Positions 7,965-15,062 of a DNA stretch of 27,075 nucleotides are shown piece by piece. Made by a program: the position numbers and the translations under genes. The stretch covers positions 1-27,075 of the forward strand of contig CBFIEJ010000032.1 of NCBI GenBank assembly GCA_965661575.1, written 5' to 3'. The stretch comes from UA16 sp965661575 (GTDB taxonomy: Bacteria > Bacteroidota > Bacteroidia > Flavobacteriales_D > Sanyastnellaceae). Position 1 is the first letter of the stretch. Each line of letters opens with the position of its first letter. The notes beneath the pieces are model-generated. The model saw only the letters and a list, made by a program, of their open reading frames with translations. It was not told where the DNA came from and did not search any database.

Positions 7965-9266
7965 ATGAGCATGTACCAAAAACTAATCGACAAAGAGGCC
8001 GTCATGAGTGTGGTAGGCCTCGGTTACGTGGGCTTGCCCATCGCCTTGGCATTCGCCAAGCACATCAAAGTCATCGGATTTGACATCAACGAAGATCGCG
8101 TTGAAATGATGCGCAATCACATTGATCCTTCTGAAGAATTGGAAGCACAGGATTTCGAGGGTTGTGACATTACTTTCTCGGCCGACCCCGAAGAATTGAA
8201 GAAAGCGCATTTTCATATTGTGGCTGTCCCGACACCCATCAACCAATCCAATCACCCCGACTTAAAGCCTCTTCTCGGCGCGTCTCGCACTGTTGCGAGC
8301 GCATTGAAGCCCGGCGATTACGTCGTTTATGAATCCACCGTATACCCGGGGTGCACCGAAGAAGATTGTGTGCCAGTGCTCGAAGAAATTAGCGGGTTGA
8401 AATTCAATGCAGATTTCAAAGTGGGCTACAGCCCTGAACGAATCAATCCGGGAGATAAGGTCAACACCGTGGAGACAATCGTCAAAGTGGTCAGCGGATC
8501 GGATGCCGAAAGTGCTGAAGACATCGCCCAGACGTACAATCTGGTCGTGAAAGCGGGAACACACCGTGCGTCGAGCATAAAGGTAGCCGAAGCTTCCAAA
8601 ATCATTGAAAACACCCAGCGCGACGTCAACATCGCCCTGATCAACGAACTCAGCATCATTTTTGACCGCATCGGAATCAATACGTACGAAGTACTCGAAG
8701 CAGCCGGAACCAAATGGAATTTCCTGAAGTTCTCACCGGGATTGGTTGGCGGTCATTGCATCGGAATTGACCCGTATTACTTGACTTGGAAGTCTGATAA
8801 GTTGGGGTATCACGCCCGGGTCATCAACTCCGGTCGTCACGTGAATGACGCGATGGGAGCCCACGTTGGCAAGCAGGTGGTCAAAAAGATGTTGGAGCAA
8901 AATAAGAACCCCTTGGATTCACGCATATTGGTCATGGGCCTCACTTTCAAAGAGGACGTCGCGGACATTCGAAACACCAAGGTCGTGGATGTCATCCGCG
9001 AATTGAAGAGCTACAACATTGAAGTTGATGTGGTCGATCCATTTGCCAGTCCATCTGAAGTTGCCCAAGAATACGGATTTGAACTGACCGAGAAACCCGC
9101 GGTCGGACAATACGATGCGGTGGTGCTCGCGGTGAGCCATGAGCCCTATCGCGCAATGGATGAGGCAGCATTCGAAGCGTTGATGAAAGATGACAAAGGA
9201 GTCCTCGCTGACTTAAAAGGACTGCTTCGCGGTCAAATCGAACGTTTGAATTATTGGAGCCTATAA
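7965..9266 (+). CDS. UDP-N-acetylhexosamine 6-dehydrogenase, TviB/WbpO/WbpA-like
   Basis: This 433-residue nucleotide-sugar dehydrogenase oxidises the C6 hydroxyl of UDP-GlcNAc (or UDP-GalNAc) to the uronic acid. It has the Rossmann motif GLGYVGLP (18-25), VYESTVYPGCTEEDC (121-135), YSPERINPGD (155-164), AEASKIIENTQRD (208-220) and the catalytic Cys265 in GGHCIGIDPYYLT. These motifs match the TviB/WbpO/WbpA branch and distinguish it from the UDP-glucose enzyme at 5049. The open frame runs back to 7704 through the acetyltransferase gene in another frame; that extension is rejected, since the ATG at 7965 gives the family N-terminus and a 10-bp gap after the previous stop. Whether it prefers GlcNAc or GalNAc cannot be read from motifs alone. 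Confidence 0.92.
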   Translation: MSMYQKLIDKEAVMSVVGLGYVGLPIALAFAKHIKVIGFDINEDRVEMMRNHIDPSEELEAQDFEGCDITFSADPEELKKAHFHIVAVPTPINQSNHPDLKPLLGASRTVASALKPGDYVVYESTVYPGCTEEDCVPVLEEISGLKFNADFKVGYSPERINPGDKVNTVETIVKVVSGSDAESAEDIAQTYNLVVKAGTHRASSIKVAEASKIIENTQRDVNIALINELSIIFDRIGINTYEVLEAAGTKWNFLKFSPGLVGGHCIGIDPYYLTWKSDKLGYHARVINSGRHVNDAMGAHVGKQVVKKMLEQNKNPLDSRILVMGLTFKEDVADIRNTKVVDVIRELKSYNIEVDVVDPFASPSEVAQEYGFELTEKPAVGQYDAVVLAVSHEPYRAMDEAAFEALMKDDKGVLADLKGLLRGQIERLNYWSL

Positions 9267-9277
9267 CATCAGAATTT

Positions 9278-10351
9278 ATGAAACGCTCTTTCCATGCTAT
9301 TCTAGTTACCGGCGGTGCCGGGTTCATTGGCTCCCATGTGATTCGTACGCTGCTGAGCAATCACTCCGATGCGAAAATTGTGAATCTCGACTTGCTCACT
9401 TATGCAGGCAACCTCGAGAACCTGAGGGACCTCGAACACAATGCGCGCTACGAATTTGTAAAAGGCGACATCCAAGATCGAGCTCTGATCGAGGCTTTAT
9501 TTGCCGAACACAAGTTTGATGCGGTGGTCCACCTCGCAGCAGAAAGCCATGTTGACCGGAGCATCACGAACCCAATGGCATTCCTCGAAACCAATATTAT
9601 TGGGACAGCGACGCTTCTTCATGCAGCCAAAAATGCTTGGGATGGCGACATGGAAGGCAAGTGTTTTTACCATGTTTCAACTGACGAAGTGTATGGTTCG
9701 TTGGGCGATGAAGGACTGTTTACAGAAGACACACCGTACGATCCAAGAAGTCCTTACAGCTCTTCAAAAGCGTCGAGCGATCACTTGGTCCGCGCTTGGC
9801 ATCACACCTACGGCTTGCCCATTGTCATCTCCAATTGCTCGAACAACTACGGTTCGTTTCAGTTTCCTGAGAAACTGATCCCCCTCATGATTCGCAACAT
9901 TCGTGACCAACGCCCCCTACCGGTCTATGGTGCTGGCGTCAATGTGCGTGACTGGTTGTGGGTTGAAGACCACGCAGCAGCAATCGATGTGATTCTACAC
10001 AACGGTGCGTTTGGCAGAACCTATAACATCGGCGGCTTGAACGAATGGCGCAACATCGACTTGGTTCACGAACTCATCCGGCTCGTGGATGCTGCTCTGG
10101 GCCGTTCAGAAGGAAGCTCCAAAAGCTTGATTGAGTATGTAAAAGATCGGGCAGGACACGACATGCGGTACGCCATCGATGCAACGCGCATTGAAGACGA
10201 GCTTGGCTGGAAGCCGTCCATCACTTTCGAAAAAGGACTCGCGGCAACGGTGGATTGGTACTTGAACAATGGAGATTGGCTCGACTCCGTGACCTCGGGA
10301 CAGTACCAACAGTACTACCAAACAATGTACAACAACCGAGGAGAGGAATGA
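9278..10351 (+). CDS. rfbB: dTDP-glucose 4,6-dehydratase
   Basis: RfbB converts dTDP-glucose to dTDP-4-keto-6-deoxyglucose, the branch point to rhamnose and other 6-deoxy sugars. The 357-residue protein has GGAGFIGSH (12-20), LTYAGNLENL (40-49), HLAAESHVDRSI (85-96), the catalytic TDE triplet (Thr135, Asp136, Glu137), and Tyr160/Lys164 in SPYSSSKA. CSNNYGSFQFPEKLIP and VYGAGVNVRDWLWVEDH complete the family signature. I chose the ATG at 9278 over a TTG at 9254 that overlaps the previous gene. The partner genes rfbA, rfbC and rfbD are not in the window, so the final dTDP sugar is unknown. Its stop overlaps the start of cpsB (ATGA at 10348-10351). Confidence 0.95.
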   Translation: MKRSFHAILVTGGAGFIGSHVIRTLLSNHSDAKIVNLDLLTYAGNLENLRDLEHNARYEFVKGDIQDRALIEALFAEHKFDAVVHLAAESHVDRSITNPMAFLETNIIGTATLLHAAKNAWDGDMEGKCFYHVSTDEVYGSLGDEGLFTEDTPYDPRSPYSSSKASSDHLVRAWHHTYGLPIVISNCSNNYGSFQFPEKLIPLMIRNIRDQRPLPVYGAGVNVRDWLWVEDHAAAIDVILHNGAFGRTYNIGGLNEWRNIDLVHELIRLVDAALGRSEGSSKSLIEYVKDRAGHDMRYAIDATRIEDELGWKPSITFEKGLAATVDWYLNNGDWLDSVTSGQYQQYYQTMYNNRGEE

Positions 10352-11154
10352 GTTGGATCGACCGGTTACGACCAAAATCCAAACGCGCGGAAACACCAGA
10401 TTTTAGCGCACCTGCGCTACGCATCGGCGAACACCTGGTAACCGATGTCCACTCGCACATGGTGCCAGGGGTCGACGACGGTTCAGAATCGATTGAACAA
10501 TCCTTAGCGATGATCGACCGACTCGTGGCCATGGGGTACCGCCAGTCAGTTATCACGCCGCACATCCATTCTGATATCTACCCCAATTCAATCCATACTT
10601 TGCGTGACCCTTTTCAAAAACTGCAAGAAGCAGTTGCAAAGAAGTGGCCGAAATTTAAATTGCATCTGGCCGCAGAATACTTCTTAGACGACCATTTTGA
10701 GCACTGCATTGCAGCGAAGGATTTGCTGTGGTTTCCGGGGAAGGATGAAAATGGCCGGGAAGTGAAGTGTGTTTTGTTTGAATTCGGGTTCCATGAGCCC
10801 CCAATGAATCACGAACATGCACTGTTTGAATTGCAAATGGCCGGATACACGGGTGTTCTGGCTCATGCAGAGCGTTATCCCTATTGGCATCAATCTCCGA
10901 ACGAAATTCAATCGTTGGCTGAGCGAGGTATTTGGATCACAGTGAACGCAGCTTCCCTTGCAGGCGCATACGGCCCCGAAATGTACCGCGTCGCGCGAAA
11001 GCTGGTCGAAAACAACACGGCACGCATGATCTGTTCAGACGCTCACGGCCTGCGGCACATGGAAAGCTTAGAAGCCATCAGTAAATCTCCGGTGGTGCAC
11101 CAATGGTTGGAGAACGGGGATCCTGCCAGCGCGAGACTGCCCTTGCTCCAGTAG
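10348..11154 (+). CDS. CpsB/CapC-type PHP-domain tyrosine phosphatase
   Basis: A metal-dependent phosphatase of the PHP superfamily, which in capsule systems dephosphorylates the tyrosine cluster of a BY-kinase (Wzc/CpsD) and so controls polymer export or chain length. The 268-residue protein has the first metal motif DVHSHMVPGVDDG (33-45), TPHIHSD (70-76), Glu110 in LAAEYF, LAHAERYPYW, and the last metal ligands in CSDAHG near residue 232. The start is the ATG at 10348, inside the rfbB stop and preceded by a purine-rich GAGGAGAGG. It is the last gene of the operon, and the BY-kinase that would be its partner is not in this window. It converges on the ferredoxin gene with a 12-bp gap. Confidence 0.9.
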   Translation: MSWIDRLRPKSKRAETPDFSAPALRIGEHLVTDVHSHMVPGVDDGSESIEQSLAMIDRLVAMGYRQSVITPHIHSDIYPNSIHTLRDPFQKLQEAVAKKWPKFKLHLAAEYFLDDHFEHCIAAKDLLWFPGKDENGREVKCVLFEFGFHEPPMNHEHALFELQMAGYTGVLAHAERYPYWHQSPNEIQSLAERGIWITVNAASLAGAYGPEMYRVARKLVENNTARMICSDAHGLRHMESLEAISKSPVVHQWLENGDPASARLPLLQ

Positions 11155-11166
11155 CCGTGCGTAGAT

Positions 11167-11493
11167 TCAATTTCCGACCGGAGCCAGTTTCACTTTGAGA
11201 CCGTCCAAATCATTGGACAAATGAATTTGGCAACCTAAGCGGCTGTTGTCTTCGACGAAGAAAGCCTCATCCAGCATATCCTCTTCATCATCCGATTTTG
11301 GCGGAATCGCGTGGTCGCTCTCGACATACATGTGACAACTCGCGCACATCGCCATGCCTCCACACGTGCCTTCGACAGGCAATTCAGCACTGCGACACAA
11401 CTCCATCATATTCATACCCATATCTGTTGGGCCTTCGAGGTCGTGCAGTTGACCTTCACGGTCTTGAACTTGTATGCGGATGGTGTTTTCCAT
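11167..11493 (-). CDS. 2Fe-2S ferredoxin, adrenodoxin type
   Basis: A 108-residue soluble electron carrier. The four cluster ligands are Cys44, Cys50 and Cys53 in GTCGGMAMCASC and Cys88 in RLGCQIHL, spaced as in adrenodoxin or isc-type ferredoxins rather than plant-type ones. The acidic stretch DDEEDMLDEA before the last cysteine is a known reductase-docking surface in the adrenodoxin family. It is the second gene after a ferredoxin-NADP reductase (25-bp gap), so NADPH to reductase to ferredoxin is a natural electron path. Mrp and a NifU-domain scaffold are encoded just upstream, which suggests the pair may feed electrons to Fe-S assembly, though other acceptors are equally possible. Confidence 0.93.
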   Translation of the reverse strand: MENTIRIQVQDREGQLHDLEGPTDMGMNMMELCRSAELPVEGTCGGMAMCASCHMYVESDHAIPPKSDDEEDMLDEAFFVEDNSRLGCQIHLSNDLDGLKVKLAPVGN

Positions 11494-11518
11494 GGTGCAG
11501 AGAATCTAGAACGGGAAA

Positions 11519-12526
11519 TTAAAAACCATTGACGCCGTTGACAGTGGTGTACTTCAAAACCAAATTTTTGTCCGGATAAATCCTCTTGAAGGCACTCTGC
11601 ACCATGAGGGTAGCTTCGTGGAAACCACAAAGAATCAGTTTCAATTTACCCGGGTAGGTATTGATGTCACCAATGGCGTAGACACCCGGAACATTGGTGC
11701 TGTAATCGAAGGTATCCACCTCTACAGCATTTTTGGTAATGTTGAGGTTCCAGTCTGCAATGGGACCCAATTTGGGGCTCAAGCCAAACAATGGAACCCA
11801 GTGATCCGTATCCAAGGTATGCATCCCATCCTCCTTGGTCTTGACAACAACGGACTGCAAATTTGAATCCCCTTGGACCTCCACCACCTCGGCATTTGTC
11901 ATCAATCGAATGCGGCCTTCTGCTGCGTGATCCATGACTTTTTGAACACTGTCCAAATGCCCTCGGAATTCAGTGCGTCTATGCACCAGCGTGACTTCCT
12001 TGGCCACTCCTTCGGCTAGGAAAATCGCCCAATCCAAGGCGGAGTCTCCTCCACCGGAAATGACCACTTTCTTGTCTCGGTAGAATTCGGGATCTTTGAT
12101 GATATACTCCACTCCTCGATCTTCAAAGTTGACGAGGTCTTGAACCGGAGGTTTGCGCGGCTCAAAGCATCCCAAACCACCTGCAATAGCAATGATGGGA
12201 GCACGGTGCTTCGTTCCGCGATTGGTCGTCAATATGAATTGACCCTCTTCATCTTTTTCAATTTCCTCAGCGCGTTCGCCCAATGTAAATCCAGGCTCAA
12301 AGGGTGCAGCTTGTTCCATCAATTTATCCACCAAGTCCCCGGCGAGAATCGAAGGATAAGCCGGGATGTCATAAATCGGCTTCTTCGGATAAATTTCACT
12401 GCATTGTCCACCTGCTTGGGGCAAGGCATCAATCAAGTGACAGCGCAGCTTGAGCAAGCCAGCTTCAAAAACTGTAAATAAACCGCAAGGACCAGCTCCA
12501 ATGATAAGGATGTCGGTTTGAATCAT
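11519..12526 (-). CDS. Ferredoxin/flavodoxin-NADP+ reductase, thioredoxin-reductase-like
   Basis: This 335-residue flavoprotein belongs to the TrxR-like ferredoxin-NADP+ reductases (Bacillus YumC type). It has the FAD motif IIGAGPCGL (8-16), GGQCSEIYPKKPIYDIP (39-55), the NADP-binding ISGGGDSALDWA (156-167) followed by VHRRTEFRGH, and the C-terminal FAD motif VYAIGDINTYPG. It lacks the CxxC redox pair that thioredoxin reductase carries between the NADPH half-domains, which is what separates the two families. The C-terminal extension of about 30 residues is also typical. The ferredoxin gene follows directly. A -7 promoter element lies about 45 bp upstream, so this pair may be transcribed apart from the mrp-nifU genes. 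Confidence 0.93.
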   Translation of the reverse strand: MIQTDILIIGAGPCGLFTVFEAGLLKLRCHLIDALPQAGGQCSEIYPKKPIYDIPAYPSILAGDLVDKLMEQAAPFEPGFTLGERAEEIEKDEEGQFILTTNRGTKHRAPIIAIAGGLGCFEPRKPPVQDLVNFEDRGVEYIIKDPEFYRDKKVVISGGGDSALDWAIFLAEGVAKEVTLVHRRTEFRGHLDSVQKVMDHAAEGRIRLMTNAEVVEVQGDSNLQSVVVKTKEDGMHTLDTDHWVPLFGLSPKLGPIADWNLNITKNAVEVDTFDYSTNVPGVYAIGDINTYPGKLKLILCGFHEATLMVQSAFKRIYPDKNLVLKYTTVNGVNGF

Positions 12527-12572
12527 GCTGAGATCAAATTCTGTGTATGAGAAGCCGAATAGTAAACGACGA

Positions 12573-12580
12573 CAAAATTA
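12573..12580 (-). promoter_or_regulatory. Candidate -7 promoter element for the reductase-ferredoxin pair
   Basis: On the minus strand these bases read TAATTTTG, a full match to TAnnTTTG. Transcription would start about 40 bases before the reductase ATG at 12526. No good -33 TTTG is visible at the expected distance, so support is moderate. Confidence 0.35.
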
Positions 12581-12639
12581 AAGAAGGAACAACGAGGATG
12601 GCCCTGTTGTTCTGAAAAATACAAAGGGTTGCAGATTGA

Positions 12640-12891
12640 CTATTCGGGCCAGTTGATGGCTTCAACCTTGACAACCTCAGGCGCAGCTTGACGAATCGCC
12701 TGCTCCACACCTCCTTTCATGGTCATATGAATCATTTGACAGTCCGCACACGCTCCATGGAGTTCCACGCGAACGTGCAGTTCGTCAGTCACTTCGACCA
12801 AGCTGATGTCGCCACCATCCGCCTCCAAATATGGTCGCAGCGTTTGCAGCGCACCCTCTACTCTCTTGGTTATGTCCTTTGATTCTGGCAT
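12640..12891 (-). CDS. NifU-like C-terminal domain Fe-S scaffold protein
   Basis: A stand-alone 83-residue NifU C-terminal (Nfu) domain, which binds and passes on Fe-S clusters through a pair of cysteines at a dimer interface. Visible signatures are RPYLEADGGDISLVEV (19-34) and Cys48/Cys51 in GACADCQMIHMTMKGG; in most relatives the motif is CxxC with just these two residues between. It has no N-terminal A-type or U-type domain, unlike NfuA or NifU. Its ATG overlaps the stop of mrp by one base (TAATG at 12889-12893), a strong sign of coupled translation with the Mrp-type cluster carrier. Confidence 0.93.
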   Translation of the reverse strand: MPESKDITKRVEGALQTLRPYLEADGGDISLVEVTDELHVRVELHGACADCQMIHMTMKGGVEQAIRQAAPEVVKVEAINWPE

Positions 12892-13964
12892 TATTTCGTT
12901 TTCTTCCCCAATACCTCGAGCAAGTTAGCCAACACTGAGCGGAAAGCTGCAGCAGCTGGAGAATCACCTTGAAGCATGGCTGGTCGGCCCGCGTCACCTG
13001 CCTCACGGATGGATTGCACCAAGGGTAATTCGCCCAAAAAAGGTGTTTCCAATGATTCTGCAAGGCGCTTCGCGCCATCTCGACCGAAAATATCATAGCG
13101 CTTCTCCGGCATATCCGGCGGGGTGAAATAAGCCATGTTTTCAATCAATCCCAACACCGGAACATTGATGGTTTCCAAGCGAAACATTCCCACACCCTTG
13201 CGCGCATCGGCCAGGGCTACTTCTTGTGGTGTGCTCACGACCACTGCTCCCGTGAGCGGTACATCTTTGACCAGAGAAAGGTGAATATCTCCTGTTCCGG
13301 GCGGTAAATCAATGATCATAAAGTCCAATTCACCCCAGTGAGCATCAGTAAAGAGTTGTCCCAAAGCCCGACTCGCCATGGGACCACGCCACACGATGGC
13401 TTGATCCGGATCAGCAAAAAATCCAATCGACAATACTTTGACCCCGTATTGTTCTATGGGCTGAATAAGCGTGCGTTCACCCATCTCGACTGGCACAGGC
13501 TTCGCGTCCGTCACGTCAAACATGGTTGGAACACTCGGTCCGTGGATGTCCGCATCACACAGCCCCACTTTGTAGCCCAATTGTGCCAAACCCACTGCAA
13601 GATTCGCCGCAACGGTGCTTTTGCCCACGCCGCCCTTACCTGATGCTACCGCAATCACATGGTCCACTCCAGGCAGTACCTTCCTTGTTTCAGGGGTGCG
13701 CTCGTCCGACTTCACCGGAGTGATTTGAACTTCAAAAGAACCGTCTTCGCCAAAAGCTCTTTCCAAAGCAAAGCGCACAGCTTCCTCCATTCGTTGCCGA
13801 GCATGCATCGCAGGATTTCCTGTTTTGACCTCAACATTCACCGTCTTTTCAGAAACCTCGTGCACTGTAGCCCAACCCAGATCGACGACATCCTTGCCCA
13901 ATTCTGGATCCATAACACCTTTCAATGCTTCCAATACCGCTTCTTCTGTCCTATCCATTTTCAT
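12891..13964 (-). CDS. Mrp/NBP35-family P-loop ATPase with N-terminal MIP18 domain
   Basis: A 357-residue Mrp (ApbC-like) protein, proposed to carry Fe-S clusters to apoproteins in an ATP-dependent way. Residues 6-85 form a MIP18/FeS-assembly (DUF59) domain with MDPELGKDVVDLG. The ATPase domain has the deviant Walker A SGKGGVGKST (108-117), CDADIHGPS (136-144) and IIDLPPGTGDIHL (217-229). The usual CxxC that binds the bridging cluster lies after ENMxYF in other Mrp proteins; here that loop reads TPPDMP (281-286) with no cysteine. Such loss is something I recall in Bacteroidota homologues, so it is probably a lineage trait. It lies between the ATL gene (6-bp gap) and the Nfu gene. Confidence 0.93.
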   Translation of the reverse strand: MKMDRTEEAVLEALKGVMDPELGKDVVDLGWATVHEVSEKTVNVEVKTGNPAMHARQRMEEAVRFALERAFGEDGSFEVQITPVKSDERTPETRKVLPGVDHVIAVASGKGGVGKSTVAANLAVGLAQLGYKVGLCDADIHGPSVPTMFDVTDAKPVPVEMGERTLIQPIEQYGVKVLSIGFFADPDQAIVWRGPMASRALGQLFTDAHWGELDFMIIDLPPGTGDIHLSLVKDVPLTGAVVVSTPQEVALADARKGVGMFRLETINVPVLGLIENMAYFTPPDMPEKRYDIFGRDGAKRLAESLETPFLGELPLVQSIREAGDAGRPAMLQGDSPAAAAFRSVLANLLEVLGKKTK

Positions 13965-13970
13965 ACCACT

Positions 13971-14318
13971 TCAATCAAGTAAACATTCTATCAACGGGTC
14001 CCAATGCACGCCATCAAAATTGACCACACGATTGTCCTCCACTTTCACTCCCTCCGCTCGCAACAAATTCTCCATCGTCATGTTCTCGGGAAAATGCATC
14101 CGACCCGAAAGGATCCCCAATCGGTTCACCACGCGATGCGCTGGAACAGGAGGTATTGCCCCGAATGAACCGTTCAACACCCAGCCGACTCGACGCGCCG
14201 CGCCTTTCGAACCGATGCTCGCCGCAATAGCACCATATGAACTCACACGTCCTGCGGGAATCAAGCGTGTAATTTCAAACACATCGCTTTGAAATTGGTC
14301 TTTCGGAACCTTGGGCAT
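13971..14318 (-). CDS. Alkyltransferase-like (ATL) DNA-binding protein, MGMT fold
   Basis: A 115-residue protein with the DNA-binding fold of O6-alkylguanine-DNA methyltransferase. Motifs are IPAGRVSSYGAIA (20-32, with Tyr28 in the nucleotide-flipping position), GAARRVGWVLNG (39-50) and PVPAHRVVNRLGILSG (57-72). In true methyltransferases the acceptor cysteine sits in PCHRV; here it is Ala60, so methyl transfer is not expected. ATL proteins instead bind O6-alkylguanine and hand the lesion to nucleotide excision repair. Annotation pipelines often call these methylated-DNA cysteine methyltransferase, which would be wrong. I start at the ATG at 14318, 8 bp after trmB stops; the longer frame runs back into trmB. 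It is the second gene of the trmB-ATL-mrp-nfu string. Confidence 0.87.
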   Translation of the reverse strand: MPKVPKDQFQSDVFEITRLIPAGRVSSYGAIAASIGSKGAARRVGWVLNGSFGAIPPVPAHRVVNRLGILSGRMHFPENMTMENLLRAEGVKVEDNRVVNFDGVHWDPLIECLLD

Positions 14319-14326
14319 CTCGGTCG

Positions 14327-15016
14327 TTAAATTTGAATCTGTAAGTAGTGGATTTTGCGCCCTTCCTCCAACCACATTTGCTCATAAAATGTCTTCACTT
14401 CGAGCAACTCCTTGAGGTCGTCTGGCACGCGATCCATCAATTCTCCATACACATCAGCACTGTCGTAATTGATGCGGTACTTAGCCTCTTCATAATTCTC
14501 TTTGGAAAGCGCGTAGAGCAATGGACTGTCACTTTTGACGTGAATGAGGCTTCCAGGCTTCAGAATGTTGCGGTACCTATTTTCAATGAAATGAGATGAA
14601 GTGATTCGCTTCGTTCCTTTCTCATCTTTAGGTTGGGGATCACTGAACGTGAGCCAGATGCCACTCACCTCATTCGGGGCAAAATACCGGTCAATGAACT
14701 CAATGCGAGTCCGCAAAAAAGCAACATTTCGGATGTCTTCGTCGTTGATTGTCTTCGCTCCCTTCCATACACGCTGACCTTTAATATCGACGCCGATGAA
14801 GTTGCAATCGGGATTTTTGCGTGCTTGCGCGATGGTATATTCGCCTTTACCACATCCCAATTCCAAGATGATCGGATGGTCGTTGCCAAACACCTTTTGA
14901 GACCAGCTGCCGCGGAATTCGAAGTCCTTGCCATCAATGGCTTCTTGAAGCGTAGGTTCAAAAACGCGATCGAAGGTGGCCAGCTCCTTCCATTTTGCCA
15001 ATTTTCCTTTTCCCAT
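14327..15016 (-). CDS. trmB: tRNA (guanine-N7)-methyltransferase
   Basis: TrmB methylates N7 of G46 in the variable loop of many tRNAs using S-adenosylmethionine. The 229-residue protein has the SAM-binding ELGCGKGEYT, IGVDIKGQRVWKGA, and the TFSDPQPKDEKGTKR segment that replaces FPDPWPK in the Bacteroidota version. It begins MGKGKLAKWKEL, as Flavobacteriales homologues do, so I use the ATG at 15016; an earlier Met adds 14 residues that overlap the divergent promoter region. A -7 promoter element lies only about 8 bases upstream of this ATG. It heads the co-directional trmB-ATL-mrp-nfu string and is divergent from a glycosyltransferase gene. Confidence 0.93.
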   Translation of the reverse strand: MGKGKLAKWKELATFDRVFEPTLQEAIDGKDFEFRGSWSQKVFGNDHPIILELGCGKGEYTIAQARKNPDCNFIGVDIKGQRVWKGAKTINDEDIRNVAFLRTRIEFIDRYFAPNEVSGIWLTFSDPQPKDEKGTKRITSSHFIENRYRNILKPGSLIHVKSDSPLLYALSKENYEEAKYRINYDSADVYGELMDRVPDDLKELLEVKTFYEQMWLEEGRKIHYLQIQI

Positions 15017-15024
15017 AGACTCGG

Positions 15025-15032
15025 CAAAATTA
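15025..15032 (-). promoter_or_regulatory. trmB: Candidate -7 promoter element for trmB
   Basis: Read on the minus strand the bases are TAATTTTG, a full match to TAnnTTTG, ending 8 bases before the trmB ATG at 15016. The leader would be only a few bases long. A -33 partner is not evident. Confidence 0.35.
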
Positions 15033-15062
15033 CGGAACTTAGGCAGGATGAACGGCAATGAA

